64,000 bases of DNA from Bacillota bacterium. GTDB taxonomy: Bacteria > Bacillota > Sulfobacillia > Sulfobacillales > Sulfobacillaceae. The notes under the pieces were generated by a model. That model was not told the origin of the DNA. It worked only from the letters and a program-made list of their open reading frames with translations, and made no database searches. The stretch covers positions 37,194 through 101,193 of the forward strand of contig JAKACM010000004.1 of the NCBI GenBank assembly GCA_021821465.1, written 5' to 3'. The position numbers and the translations under genes are program-made. Positions 44,984 through 54,716 of the stretch are shown piece by piece (the stretch's first letter is position 1; each line of letters opens with the position of its first letter).

Positions 44984-45727
44984 TCAGTCCGATTTTTCCG
45001 ATGTTTCCCCCAACTGATTTCCCGATTGTTGCATCTCCTGCTTGAGTTTTGCCAACTCGTCCTGCACGTTGGAATTGCGGTTGGCCGCATCGAGCTGTTG
45101 ACGAATACTGTCTGTGTTGGATTGCGGCAGGGCTCCGATGTCTGGAGAGGATTCTAGTTCGTCCAAAGCCGAGGCTTTGGATTGCATGTGCGTGATTTTA
45201 TCCTGAGCTCTTTGTAAGGCTCCCGACACATCATTGGCATGCTGGGTAATTCCGTGGATGGTTTCTCCGACCTGAACTTCTGCCTTTGCTGCGGAATATT
45301 GGGCTTTCATGACTTCTTTCTGAGAGCGGAAGGATTCAATTTGTGTCTCCAGTTTTTGCTGAGCAGCCGTGAGTTTGTCTTGCTCACCTTGAGTGTCTTC
45401 AACGTGTTTTTGCATATCTTGAATTTGCTGATCGGTACTGGACTTCAAGGACAAGGCTTGTGTGGCGAGATCGTCACGCCCGGCCTTCACCGCATCTTTC
45501 GCATCCAGGGCATATTGATTGGCTTTTTGCTGCAATGTTGAGACCTGCATTTGCAATTGTTTTTTTGCTGTGGCCACTTCTAAAATGTGCCGCTTGGTTT
45601 CTTGCAGTGCCTCTTGCATCTGTTGATACGAATATTCTACGGTTTCAGTGGGGTCTTCGGCTGCGTCTAAGACGCGGTTAGCCTTGGCCCCCAGAATGGT
45701 CTTGACTCGCTCCATTAGTCCTGCCAT
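44984..45727 (-). CDS. pspA: PspA/IM30 family protein
   Basis: Peripheral membrane protein that oligomerises on stressed membranes and preserves the proton gradient, useful for an acidophile. The 247 residues are almost entirely alpha-helical coiled coil: the N-terminal amphipathic helix (AGLMERVKTILGAKANRVLDAAEDP), then long heptad helices rich in Q, K, E and A. The C-terminal 50 residues are polar and less ordered. A GGAGGGAAT site lies upstream of the ATG. It carries its own terminator, so it is probably transcribed alone. Confidence 0.92.
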   Translation of the reverse strand: MAGLMERVKTILGAKANRVLDAAEDPTETVEYSYQQMQEALQETKRHILEVATAKKQLQMQVSTLQQKANQYALDAKDAVKAGRDDLATQALSLKSSTDQQIQDMQKHVEDTQGEQDKLTAAQQKLETQIESFRSQKEVMKAQYSAAKAEVQVGETIHGITQHANDVSGALQRAQDKITHMQSKASALDELESSPDIGALPQSNTDSIRQQLDAANRNSNVQDELAKLKQEMQQSGNQLGETSEKSD

Positions 45728-45830
45728 GTTATTCCCTCCTCGTTAGTGTTATTCATCAGTATAACGGAAGTTTAAACCGCGTGCCGGGGAAATACCCCTG
45801 GGTGGATGAATGGAATCCGACTAAAATCCA

Positions 45831-45868
45831 CACAACAGCCAGGATGTTCTTTCATCCCGGCTGTTGTG
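45831..45868 (-). terminator. Hairpin after the lipoprotein gene
   Basis: A 16-bp stem with one mismatch, CACAACAGCCAGGATG with CATCCCGGCTGTTGTG, lies 11 bases past the lipoprotein stop on the minus strand. The following T-tract is weak. Confidence 0.7.
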
Positions 45869-45879
45869 AAGAACAATAA

Positions 45880-46530
45880 TTAAGGAACCTGAAATGTGGT
45901 GGCCGCATGATTGGAATCTCCCCAGACGACTTGATAGGATGAGGAGGGAGGCACCATGACGGTAACGAGTCCGTGGACGGAAGCTCCCGGTTCGATGTAG
46001 CGTATCGCCAGAGACGGATCGGAAGCATTGATCGGCAACGGGAATAACGTGGTTTGGGCACTCAGCGATGAAGTCTTGACATCGTTGTCAGAATAAGAAT
46101 ACTGGCTGGCATGAAGAGGTTCCACCGTGAAATCATTGAGACTCAAGGGAATCATCGCTGATGTGGGATTATGCACCGTCACATTCAAGGAATAGGTGTC
46201 CATGTGGTGTCCGTTGACCACAAGGGAACCTTCGGATGTCACTTGAGTGATGTGAATAAACATTTCGGAGTACACTCCCGCTTGCGGGGGCGCCGGAGTG
46301 TGAAATGTGAGAGAAGGCGTTGTGGAGACGGGTGCCCCGGAAGTCGCGGGAGAAGAGGACGTAGGCGTCTTGGACGGTACGGAACTGCGGCTCGGGGCGG
46401 GCGTGTGGGAAGAACCACCGAAGTTGGTTCCCGATGCGGTCGTGGGGGATTGGCCGCAACCTGCGGCCAATCCCAGCATACCCAAGCTCACCACGCTACT
46501 GATTACGATGGAACGATAGGATCCGCGCAT
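45880..46530 (-). CDS. Secreted lipoprotein with Ser/Thr/Pro-rich linker
   Basis: 216 aa. A basic N-terminus and hydrophobic segment end in the lipobox LAAGC (C25), so the protein is expected to be lipid-anchored outside the cell. Residues 26-80 are a low-complexity S/T/P linker. The remaining 130 residues form a beta-rich domain (YSLNVTVHNPTSAMIPLSLNDF) that resembles the immunoglobulin-like DUF4352 type. It lies 16 bases downstream of the GH18 gene on the same strand and is probably cotranscribed. Confidence 0.75.
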   Translation of the reverse strand: MRGSYRSIVISSVVSLGMLGLAAGCGQSPTTASGTNFGGSSHTPAPSRSSVPSKTPTSSSPATSGAPVSTTPSLTFHTPAPPQAGVYSEMFIHITQVTSEGSLVVNGHHMDTYSLNVTVHNPTSAMIPLSLNDFTVEPLHASQYSYSDNDVKTSSLSAQTTLFPLPINASDPSLAIRYIEPGASVHGLVTVMVPPSSSYQVVWGDSNHAATTFQVP

Positions 46531-46546
46531 ACGTTGAATTCTCCTT

Positions 46547-48763
46547 TTACTGTTTCCAGATGGACGCCATAGAAGTCAGAGTATTCCAATAACCAGAAGT
46601 TTCAAACGGCAACCGCCATGATGCGACTCCGGCCAGATGATCCTGTGTTGCTAATTTTAGCAGATCGCCAAAGGAACGGGAGGTTTGATCCCACCATTGC
46701 GTTTGTCCGACGGAATATTTGCTGATTGCTTGAGACAAGGCTTGTGCCGTGGCTTGATCATAGACTCCTGGTTGAGCATTGGCTACCTTGAATTCTTGTT
46801 GAAACAACGTAACGGCTTGACTGGTTACCGATCCGTAATAACCGGCGGCCCACAACAAAGACGGAGGTGTTTGATTGTGATCCACGGCATATTGCAGTAA
46901 AACGATATTCAAAATAGCCTGAAGGTTGGCAACCTGAGGCGAGGATTTATTGACATTATAGGACAAAGTCGCCGGAGGCGTTTGGGCCAAAGGTCCGGTT
47001 GTGAACACGATGCTCTTTTCCCGAGGATCCCACACCGGGGTAATTTGATGGGCCGTAATGTAGTTTTGGATCCCGCGGTTGGACACAAAATTGTTTCCTT
47101 GGGATCCGGAATTGGTAAAGGTCCAAGAGTGACCATAAGGCGCCACGCCCAAAATGATTTGTGAAGGGTTAACCCCTGTAGAGAGGGCATTTTGAACAAT
47201 GCTGGACAGCCAAGGGAAACCCTGCGTAGGTCCGGGTGGCGTGGAACTGTTGTGCTGAGGATATGCCATGACATTGATCCAATTGACATAAGGAGCCAGA
47301 GCTTTGTAGTTGTAAATTGTTGAAGGATAGGGACTGGCATACACCGCTATCATGAGTTTTTTGCCGATGGCATGGAGTGCTTGTCCTAACGATTGAATAA
47401 ACTGTGTGTATTGATTGGATGCCTGGGTCACACTCATGTTGCCCGAACCTTGGCTTTCGAAGTCAATGGTTAGGCCGTCATAACCGTTTTTTTGAGCAAT
47501 GTTAACCAATTGTTGAACGAGCGCTTGTTGATCGGAGGCCGTGGTTATGGGACCGGAAGACGGGTTGTAGTAAATGCCAACGGAAGGCATAACCAATACG
47601 CCCTCCTTGTGCGCGGCTTGTGTCACGACTTGCACGTTAGTTTGTCCGTTTATGGTGGGAATAGATGTGGTCCAGTCATTCAAGGTCCACCCTCCGCCCG
47701 ATTGGGGCTTTACATAATACCAAACCGGATTGATTACAGATAAGGCATTGCCATGTTGCAACAAATCCAGATAGGATGAGTTAGCCGCCCCGTTCGGCTC
47801 GTTATCCGCATAATATCCATAACCCATGGACATAAAGCCATTGACGGTGGTGGTGGGATCTGGCGACGGTGAAGAAGAAGGCTGGGAAGGGTCATTAGGA
47901 ATGGCGGCGGAGCCCAGCGCCGGTCCCATTGTATTCCCATTCAAAGACGAAACCGACAGGATATGGCTAAAATGGAACCCTAAGTCGTGAAAGAGGGCGG
48001 CACTGGGGATGTGACGTAATGTGCCTTCCTCGTTCACATAGATCGCAGGATTTCCCGGCACCTTGAGAAGAGAGCCTGTGGGATAGGCATGTACAGCAGC
48101 TGTGGCAGTTCCCGCGGGATAGGGCAATGTGGTAACGATGTGAACATTGCTCCATTGATATCCCAAAGAATATAATTGGGCGGCCGAAGTAATGTGGGAA
48201 AGCACCCCGTTTTCTACCTCATAGACTTGTGGCTGACCGGATTGTCGCAAGACGGTACCCGACGGCCAATATGTCTTTGGTGTGCTTATCGGTGCCCCCA
48301 CGGCCCAGTTGTTCATCACGTTGGAGACAATCTGAACGGCACTCCAGCTGAGGCCCATTTGGTTAAAGATATTGGCTGAAGCAATGGGTCTAAGAATCCC
48401 ATGCACGACAAGATAAATGGTAGGTTGACCAGATGCCTTGACGAGAGAGCCGGAGGGGTAGGGTACGACCATGGGCAATCCTAAGTGATCCCCGCTGACA
48501 GAAGAAACACTCTTGACAGCCGACCATGACCCTCCCATGGCGGCGAACTGAGCCGCGTTGGGGACATGATAGAGTGTATTGCCGCTAAGAGCAAAGACCG
48601 GCGTTGTGCCTTGAAGACGCACATATTGAATTTGGTTAAGCGAGAAGGCGCCGGCCTTTTGATGACTAAAAAAAGCGGTGGAAAGGGTGAAGAGAATAGA
48701 GAGAGAAAATACAGCGAATGCTTTCCCCTTTTTGGGATGACGGTATTTTTGGTGATGATGCAT
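46547..48763 (-). CDS. Secreted GH18 glycosidase with wall repeats and peptidoglycan-binding domain
   Basis: 738 aa. The signal peptide (residues about 16-38, FAVFSLSILFTLSTAFF) is followed by four repeats of about 55 residues carrying the pattern YPSGSLVKASGQPTIY, a Pro/Ser/Thr linker near 300, and a GH18 barrel with catalytic DGLTIDFES at about 428-436. A peptidoglycan-binding-like helix set (about 600-660) is inserted near the end of the barrel. Spore-cortex or cell-wall N-acetylglucosaminidases (YaaH/CotE type) share the GH18 part. ATG 48763 has AGGAGGG seven bases upstream; the frame opens further upstream without a signal. Confidence 0.85.
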   Translation of the reverse strand: MHHHQKYRHPKKGKAFAVFSLSILFTLSTAFFSHQKAGAFSLNQIQYVRLQGTTPVFALSGNTLYHVPNAAQFAAMGGSWSAVKSVSSVSGDHLGLPMVVPYPSGSLVKASGQPTIYLVVHGILRPIASANIFNQMGLSWSAVQIVSNVMNNWAVGAPISTPKTYWPSGTVLRQSGQPQVYEVENGVLSHITSAAQLYSLGYQWSNVHIVTTLPYPAGTATAAVHAYPTGSLLKVPGNPAIYVNEEGTLRHIPSAALFHDLGFHFSHILSVSSLNGNTMGPALGSAAIPNDPSQPSSSPSPDPTTTVNGFMSMGYGYYADNEPNGAANSSYLDLLQHGNALSVINPVWYYVKPQSGGGWTLNDWTTSIPTINGQTNVQVVTQAAHKEGVLVMPSVGIYYNPSSGPITTASDQQALVQQLVNIAQKNGYDGLTIDFESQGSGNMSVTQASNQYTQFIQSLGQALHAIGKKLMIAVYASPYPSTIYNYKALAPYVNWINVMAYPQHNSSTPPGPTQGFPWLSSIVQNALSTGVNPSQIILGVAPYGHSWTFTNSGSQGNNFVSNRGIQNYITAHQITPVWDPREKSIVFTTGPLAQTPPATLSYNVNKSSPQVANLQAILNIVLLQYAVDHNQTPPSLLWAAGYYGSVTSQAVTLFQQEFKVANAQPGVYDQATAQALSQAISKYSVGQTQWWDQTSRSFGDLLKLATQDHLAGVASWRLPFETSGYWNTLTSMASIWKQ

Positions 48764-49256
48764 GAAGACCCTCCTGAGATAGAGAACACAATGACAGAAC
48801 ACCTCTTGTTTCCAATTCGGAACAAGAATCACTGACAAGTTGACCAATTGTCGACGACCGAAAATATTTGGAAATGATGCAAGTTTCCTTTAGTATAATT
48901 TGATGCGGATCGACAAATTCCTGCTTTTTTGGCACAAGAAATTTCCATTTAAGCCGGAAAAATTTAACGAAAAAGAGTCGCCATGAAAAATTCCGACGTA
49001 CCTTCTTTTGTCTAAGCTCCCGCATCCGGGATTCGAGGAATTTGGCGAAAGATGACATATGAGACGGTATATGTCGCGGGATAAAGAGGCATAGATCAAG
49101 AAAGGACCCATGATCCCAGGGATTTGTCCGAAAATGCTGTGGGTCTCTCATGCTTTGTATTTCGAGAAGAACCCCCAACCCGGGGAGGGATGGGGGTGTC
49201 GCCAAAGATTTTACCGTCAAATGAATTTTCTGAATAAGTGTGATCTGCGGATGGTC
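48764..49256. other. Gene-poor region between GH18 and ABC transporter genes
   Basis: No gene supported; a 184-codon frame (48666-49220, minus) overlaps the GH18 start and lacks a binding site. It holds TATAAT at 48893-48898 on the + strand, with no gene to serve. A G/C-rich hairpin, ACCCCCA..CCC and GGG..GGGGGTGT, at 49169-49198 follows the ABC transporter gene and may end its transcript. Confidence 0.45.
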
Positions 49257-51296
49257 TTATTCTTGCCGTAATGCGTCCACCGGGTTAAGAGATGAGGCGT
49301 GCGATGCCGGCACTGCTCCCGCAATAATGGAGACACCGGCACCAAATAAGAGACCGGTCCCTACCAACCAGAGGGGCAAGGTGAAGATGCCATGGCTGAT
49401 CTGAGGGCTATGATCTACCACAGCATTAATAGCGTAGCCCACCGCAGAGCCTACTCCAATCCCCACAATTCCGCCGATCAGGCCAATGGACAAGGCTTCG
49501 AGCAGAAAGAGCCGGGAAATATCTCTCTTTCTTGCTCCGATAGCACGTAAAATTCCAATTTCGCGTCGTCGTTCCAAGACGGCCATGCTCATCACCACCC
49601 CAATCATGAGCCCGGCAACGACTAATGCGATGCCTCCCACGGCGCCCAGACCGGTCTCAATCAAGCCGAAGCTCTTATTGATGGACTGCAGCGCTTGTTG
49701 CAGTGTGGTTGTGCTGTAACCCATCGATCCGATGCGGTGCGTCAAAGGTGTTACCTGTGACAAACTGTGGGCCAGAACCGTAGCTCCGGGATAGTGCAGG
49801 TCATGTGTATTGGAAGAAAACTCCTTAAACCAAGTCATGGCCGTCGAATAGGGAACAAAGCCCAATCCCGAATTGACGAATCCGCTCACAATAATCGATT
49901 GGTTGCGAATAGGATGGGAGGGACCAGTGAGACCCTGGCCCGTAAACAAGCTGCCGCTCACCGTTTCGACGCGAAAGACAATGGTTTTTCCCAACAGTTG
50001 GCTGACTTTGGGATGGGTGCCGCCGACTAAGGCCTGGGCCACACTGAGAGGAACGAGGGCGTGTAATGGCTTATCTGAAACATGCCCTTGAATGATGGTT
50101 GGCAAAACTCCGGGGACATGCCAAAATTTTTCCGGGGGAAGGGGATTCACGGCAGCCGTGGTCGATCGTCCTTTATACGTGGCTCCCGCCACAAACGTCG
50201 CATTGAGATAGGCTCCCCGGGCTCCCGGCAGGCGTGAAAATCGATCCAAGGTCTTTTGCGTTATCGGTCGTGAGGGGCCAGACACGACATTCGGGCTGAG
50301 AATGCCACCGGACTGAGAGTGGGCCGCCTGAGGCGAAACATTAATGGCATTTAAGGGTCCCAAAGACAACACACTTTGTACGACATTTGACTTGAGCCCG
50401 GACCCCAGTCCGATTAATAAGACCATGGCGGCGACTCCGATGGCGATGCCGAGCCCTGTTAAGAGGCCGCGGGCTAGACGGTGAACCAAGGAGTGCCAGG
50501 CCAAAGCATAAAGAGTCAGCCAGCCCGCGCGGTTCAGATTCCCTCGTTGAATCGGGTGGGTTGAAGGCGGGGGACTTTGGACTTGTTCCTGAACATGACC
50601 GTCTTTAATGCGCAAGACTTTATCGGCATAAGGAATAAAATCTTCATTGTGGGTCACAATCACGACACAATGGCCGTCTTCATGAGCCAAAGAGGTCAAA
50701 AGCGCCATAATTTCTTCACCGCTTTGGCTGTCGAGATTTCCCGTCGGTTCGTCGGCCAGAATTAGAGGAGGGTCAGCGGCCAATGCTCGTGCAATGGCCA
50801 CACGTTGCGCCTGGCCTCCCGAAAGTTCTCCGGGTTTGTGATTATGGCGGTCGGCGAGACCCACGCGGTCTAATAGCTCCATGGCTCTAAGATGCCGGTG
50901 TTCTTTCGGTACCCCGGCCAGCATTAATGGCAGTTCTACATTTTCCAAGGCGGTCATATTGGCAATCAAATGAAACGATTGAAAAATAAATCCGACGGTT
51001 TCCCGTCGATACTGGGCCAGCTGGTCCGACTTCCAGTGGCTAATATCGTCTCCCAGAACATAAATGTTTCCGGTGGTGGGGCGGTCCATTCCGCCTAAGA
51101 TGTGTAAAAGTGTGGATTTGCCGCCTCCGGAGGGTCCCAGTACGACGGCCACCGTTCCGTAGGAAATGGAAAATGACACATCTCCCAGCGCAATAACCTT
51201 CTCGTCGCCGCGCAGATATTCCTTGGTGATGTGATTAATGCGCACTAAGGGTGCGTCTTCTTGAGGGGAAAGGGGTGGTGCCCAATCAGACGGCAT
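49257..51296 (-). CDS. MacB-type ABC transporter (ATPase-permease fusion)
   Basis: About 679 aa. The N-terminal ATPase (residues about 18-235) has Walker [10 protein letters not shown], signature LSGGQ and Walker [14 protein letters not shown], typical of the LolD/MacB family. It is joined to a permease with one membrane helix near 275, a large extracytoplasmic domain (about 300-530), and three C-terminal helices of FtsX type ([20 protein letters not shown]). Such proteins expel peptides, macrolides or lipoproteins. ATG 51296 overlaps the preceding gene by 11 bases. The cognate membrane-fusion protein is not in the window. Confidence 0.88.
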   Translation of the reverse strand: MPSDWAPPLSPQEDAPLVRINHITKEYLRGDEKVIALGDVSFSISYGTVAVVLGPSGGGKSTLLHILGGMDRPTTGNIYVLGDDISHWKSDQLAQYRRETVGFIFQSFHLIANMTALENVELPLMLAGVPKEHRHLRAMELLDRVGLADRHNHKPGELSGGQAQRVAIARALAADPPLILADEPTGNLDSQSGEEIMALLTSLAHEDGHCVVIVTHNEDFIPYADKVLRIKDGHVQEQVQSPPPSTHPIQRGNLNRAGWLTLYALAWHSLVHRLARGLLTGLGIAIGVAAMVLLIGLGSGLKSNVVQSVLSLGPLNAINVSPQAAHSQSGGILSPNVVSGPSRPITQKTLDRFSRLPGARGAYLNATFVAGATYKGRSTTAAVNPLPPEKFWHVPGVLPTIIQGHVSDKPLHALVPLSVAQALVGGTHPKVSQLLGKTIVFRVETVSGSLFTGQGLTGPSHPIRNQSIIVSGFVNSGLGFVPYSTAMTWFKEFSSNTHDLHYPGATVLAHSLSQVTPLTHRIGSMGYSTTTLQQALQSINKSFGLIETGLGAVGGIALVVAGLMIGVVMSMAVLERRREIGILRAIGARKRDISRLFLLEALSIGLIGGIVGIGVGSAVGYAINAVVDHSPQISHGIFTLPLWLVGTGLLFGAGVSIIAGAVPASHASSLNPVDALRQE

Positions 51297-51741
51297 TGCG
51301 ATCACTCTTCCTCTTCATGACGAATCCTCCTATGGAACCAATAATGAGTGTGAAAAAGCCGTAGATAATGACGGATACGAGCAATATCGTGGTATGCGCC
51401 ACGGCAGAATTTTGTATCGTAACGTCCGTCAGTACTTTGGCTTTGGACAGGTGAGGAGATTGTTTGAGTATCTCCGCCGCGGTAACGGCAACAAAAAACG
51501 GTGCCAATCCGGCTATCAGACCAAAAATAGCCCCGGTGGCCGATCCAAACCACCCCGGGTGGCCTGAGGATAACTTGGCATGCTGGCCGGCGATATAGGC
51601 CAGACCTAAAATGAGAAGATCTACAATATAACTCACGAAAATCGGGTGAAACGGTGAGGAGATTCCTAAAATAAACTGGATTAATCCCAATACTGCAGCG
51701 ACTATGAGATATTGCCAATTGGGCCGCGAGAGCATATCCAT
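51286..51741 (-). CDS. Four-helix membrane protein upstream of the ABC transporter
   Basis: 151 aa with about four hydrophobic segments (about 10-29, 35-52, 70-92 and 115-142) and a basic C-terminal tail (MKRKSDR). No recognised domain. The ABC transporter starts inside its last codons, so the two are translated together and may form one membrane complex. AAAGGAT lies upstream of the ATG. Confidence 0.65.
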   Translation of the reverse strand: MDMLSRPNWQYLIVAAVLGLIQFILGISSPFHPIFVSYIVDLLILGLAYIAGQHAKLSSGHPGWFGSATGAIFGLIAGLAPFFVAVTAAEILKQSPHLSKAKVLTDVTIQNSAVAHTTILLVSVIIYGFFTLIIGSIGGFVMKRKSDRNAV

Positions 51742-51774
51742 CGATCCTTTCTCAAGAAACCAATAATGTGAAGT

Positions 51775-53784
51775 CTATCTGCCGGCGCCATCACTCTCGG
51801 GGTTCGCCGCGATAACATGGGATTGATGACGGCCGGACAAAGAACGGTACCGGCTGATATAACGCATCACCGTGGCGGCTAAAGCGGAATGGGACCATGT
51901 TAGCGGCGACACCGACAAGGGATCTCCTGTCAGGGGATCCAACTGTTCCGGCAACAAACCGCTGGGTAGAGCATGATCGGCCACCCATAGGAGTGTTTGA
52001 CGAGGCGCCTGGAGATCAGAAAGTGTTTGAGCCTTGGCGATTTTCCAGTCTGCCATCCATAATGTGGTAATAAACCAGGGATTAATGGGCGCATCTTCTC
52101 CGCCGGAGCGGAAATAACTGTCCCCTTCATAACGTCCGATCCCTCCCACCGCCGTGTTTACCGATAATATCGACTCGACCATCTGCATGGTGCGAATCAC
52201 CCGCTCATCGTCGGGAGCCAGGACATCAAACGCCCACAGAGCAAAAACACTGCTGTCCACAGTTTTGTCCAGAACCCATAACCCGTTTTCCCGGATTAAG
52301 CCACGGGTGAAAATTTTTTGCTCCGGATCGTAGAGGTGGGACAAGATGCCCCGTTTGATCATTTGCGCCGTTTTTTGGTATCTCTCACTAAGATAATCAT
52401 TTCCATATAGTCTAAAAAAATTGGCGGCGGCGATCAATCCACCGTACACGGCGCAACTGGTAAACGTAAAAATCCCGTAGCGTTCCTCCCAGAGATCATA
52501 ACTGGGCTTAGGGAGTTCCATCGCTGTGTCGATATAACGAGCCAGAAATGCCGCCGCAGGCCGAATCAGGGTATCATAGACGCTTTGGGAAAAATCGATT
52601 TCCTGATGGTGAACAAAATCGCGCCACAGAGCCATCAAAGTTAAGCCGGTTTCGTCTTCTTGGATGGGAAGACGCGGTTCCTTTTGTTCAACATAAGGAT
52701 GCCAACTGGATCCTACAGTGCCATCCGGATTATATTTGTGCCCCAGATAACCTTCCTCTGTTAAGGCATCGGCACAAAACCGAAAGAAGGGTCGGACCAT
52801 TCCGTGATATCCGGCCTCGGACATGGCCATAGCACAAAAAGCTCCGTCACGCGGCCAAACATAATTATAGTGGTCCCGGTTGTATTGCAGGATGTCTGAA
52901 TCCAAAGCGGCGACAATGGCACCGTTGACATCAGTGTGTACTCGGACCATTAACAAACTCATGGCAAATAGATCCTGTACTTTGGCGGGTAAATCAGCAA
53001 ACCACGTTCCCGATTTTTCAGCCCACCTTTGCCAATAGACAACGACCCGGTCCAATAACATGCTCGGACTGCTGTCCTTGACATATTCGTCGAGATTGCT
53101 GACTTCTTCCAACGTGGAGCCAATGGTCATCCAGTAATGCAGTGCCTGCGTTTCTCCCGGCTTAAGTATAAGTCGGAAGCTGATCACACTATCTACGGAA
53201 CCTTGAGCGATGGGATTCTCCATAAGCTCACCATCTTCGGCGTCACGCCAAGTCCCTTCACTATGGTTGAACCGTTTCACTCCCGTCGAATATTGATAAA
53301 GTCGGGAACTTTCCGTCGCCCCATTAAACAGAAAATAGGTCCCCCGTTTGTAGTGATAGATCACATGACGCTTGGGATCATAGGCTGCGGTGTCACCTAC
53401 TTCCGTCTCACTAATCATCAAGTCGTTATTGAAAAATACACGGACCTCTCGTTCCTCACTCGCGTCATTGCGTATGGTCATACGCTTCAAATAAATGTTT
53501 AGGCGTTGATGAATCGCATCATCCGTCGTAATAGTCAGCTTCAAATCGGGGTGAACGGCGCGGGTTCTGGCTACCGATGAGCGTTCATGATATCCCAGCT
53601 CAAACTCCCATTTTGGGTCCCGCCACCAAGAGAAAGTGCCGTTTACCCAGATGCCTATGGCACACCGGTGACCTCCAACGTGGTTCAGTTCACCGACAAA
53701 GGGATAATAAATGTCACGGATCTGCGCGGTATCATCAAAACCGATTGCGATATGTCCATTGCCAATGACCAAGTGTCGCGGCAT
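51775..53784 (-). CDS. GH15 glucoamylase-like glycoside hydrolase
   Basis: 669 aa without a signal peptide, so probably cytoplasmic. It has an N-terminal beta-sandwich (IGNGHIAIGFDDTAQIRDIYYPFVG) of about 250 residues and a C-terminal (alpha/alpha)6 barrel. The two GH15 acid regions are intact: YDLWEERYGIFTF (near 430) and the second region LPEQLDPLTGDPLSVSPLTWSHS. YVWPRDG marks the substrate pocket. GH15 bacterial enzymes degrade alpha-glucans, dextrins or trehalose, so it may mobilise glycogen-like reserves. It is 34 bases upstream of the membrane protein gene, on the same strand. Confidence 0.9.
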   Translation of the reverse strand: MPRHLVIGNGHIAIGFDDTAQIRDIYYPFVGELNHVGGHRCAIGIWVNGTFSWWRDPKWEFELGYHERSSVARTRAVHPDLKLTITTDDAIHQRLNIYLKRMTIRNDASEEREVRVFFNNDLMISETEVGDTAAYDPKRHVIYHYKRGTYFLFNGATESSRLYQYSTGVKRFNHSEGTWRDAEDGELMENPIAQGSVDSVISFRLILKPGETQALHYWMTIGSTLEEVSNLDEYVKDSSPSMLLDRVVVYWQRWAEKSGTWFADLPAKVQDLFAMSLLMVRVHTDVNGAIVAALDSDILQYNRDHYNYVWPRDGAFCAMAMSEAGYHGMVRPFFRFCADALTEEGYLGHKYNPDGTVGSSWHPYVEQKEPRLPIQEDETGLTLMALWRDFVHHQEIDFSQSVYDTLIRPAAAFLARYIDTAMELPKPSYDLWEERYGIFTFTSCAVYGGLIAAANFFRLYGNDYLSERYQKTAQMIKRGILSHLYDPEQKIFTRGLIRENGLWVLDKTVDSSVFALWAFDVLAPDDERVIRTMQMVESILSVNTAVGGIGRYEGDSYFRSGGEDAPINPWFITTLWMADWKIAKAQTLSDLQAPRQTLLWVADHALPSGLLPEQLDPLTGDPLSVSPLTWSHSALAATVMRYISRYRSLSGRHQSHVIAANPESDGAGR

Positions 53785-54293
53785 ATCAGAGTTCCTTTCC
53801 TCATGCTGTGCTCGAAGCTATTGAGTACCGGAATCACTTGCCGTGCGCGATGAATTGCGGATGATTCCGTTGTCTTGTATAAATCGACACCGTAATAGAA
53901 ACCAATTTCAGAAGAAATGTCAAATGGATGGCAGTTTTTGATGGACGAATCTATTGTTGATCATTGCCGATCAAATCAGGTCTGCCCGCATTTATGTCAT
54001 ATTGTGGGGTGGTCTGAAATACGACCGCAATCATGCCAAAGCTAGGGAGTGATTCTCAATCAAAGAGAATCCAATAGAAGTAATTCCCGATCGTTATCGC
54101 CGTGAGAAGGAATAGTCATGAAGGCGGTTCAACTCCAAAAAAGAAAAGATTGATAACGTCTGCCCGCGGAACTTTTTCTATCCAATGCCAAGAAAAAATA
54201 TCGGGAAAATGACGCTTCTAACATCTGATCGCACGACACATACTTGAATCAAGCTAAACAGCCTGGGGCCGTTTAGCTTGGCATCCGCGTCAT
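53785..54293. other. Gene-poor region upstream of the GH15 gene
   Basis: About 500 bases with no gene. A perfect hairpin, GATTCTC-AATCAAA-GAGAATC (54051-54071), and a second stem, CAAGCTAAAC with GTTTAGCTTG (54250-54280), are present. The second stands 14 bases past the stop of the next gene on the minus strand and probably stabilises or ends its transcript. Confidence 0.45.
54250..54280 (-). terminator. Stem-loop after the small helical protein gene
   Basis: Ten-bp perfect stem around an 11-base G/C-rich loop, without a strong T-tract. Confidence 0.5.
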
Positions 54294-54554
54294 TTAGATT
54301 GTGGCGGGCGGTTCACCGCCGGATGGATTTTGCCGTTTGGCCAGTTCCTCTTCTATCATGTCAATGGCGTCATTGAGCGTATCACGACGTGCCGTAAGAC
54401 GCCTTAATGTCGAACGCAAGGTAAAGTCATCGAGTTTGCTTAAACTTTCATGGGAGAATGAAGCAAAAGGCAATACTCGGTGAAGCAAGTCTTGGATTCC
54501 GGCATCGAGTCGGTCAAAATCAAAAATTGTGTCATCGTTAAAAGTAAATTTCAT
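54294..54554 (-). CDS. Small helical protein of unknown function
   Basis: 86 aa. An acidic start (FTFNDDTIFDFDRLDAG) leads into two helices; the second (LRSTLRRLTARRDTLNDAIDMIEEELAKRQ, in two parts) has heptad spacing of a coiled coil. It may be a regulatory or scaffold peptide. GGGAGGGA precedes the ATG, supporting that it is translated. It stands alone between gene-poor DNA and the GGDEF gene. I do not recognise the family. Confidence 0.6.
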   Translation of the reverse strand: MKFTFNDDTIFDFDRLDAGIQDLLHRVLPFASFSHESLSKLDDFTLRSTLRRLTARRDTLNDAIDMIEEELAKRQNPSGGEPPATI

Positions 54555-54716
54555 CCTGGATCCCTCCCAGAAAAATAATCCCCAACTCCATATTATGCAT
54601 TCTTATTGTACCATGTCCCGAATGAGAGAATGGTGAGGAGATGGCTCTTGTCGGTTGAAAAAACTTGGAAATACCGACAAATGCCGGATTAGGAGATCAA
54701 GACGGTGGAACTTCGG

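Noticed and set aside
48666..49220. Minus-strand 184-codon frame upstream of GH18
   Set aside because: It overlaps the signal-peptide region of the GH18 gene in another frame and has no start signal or known motif.
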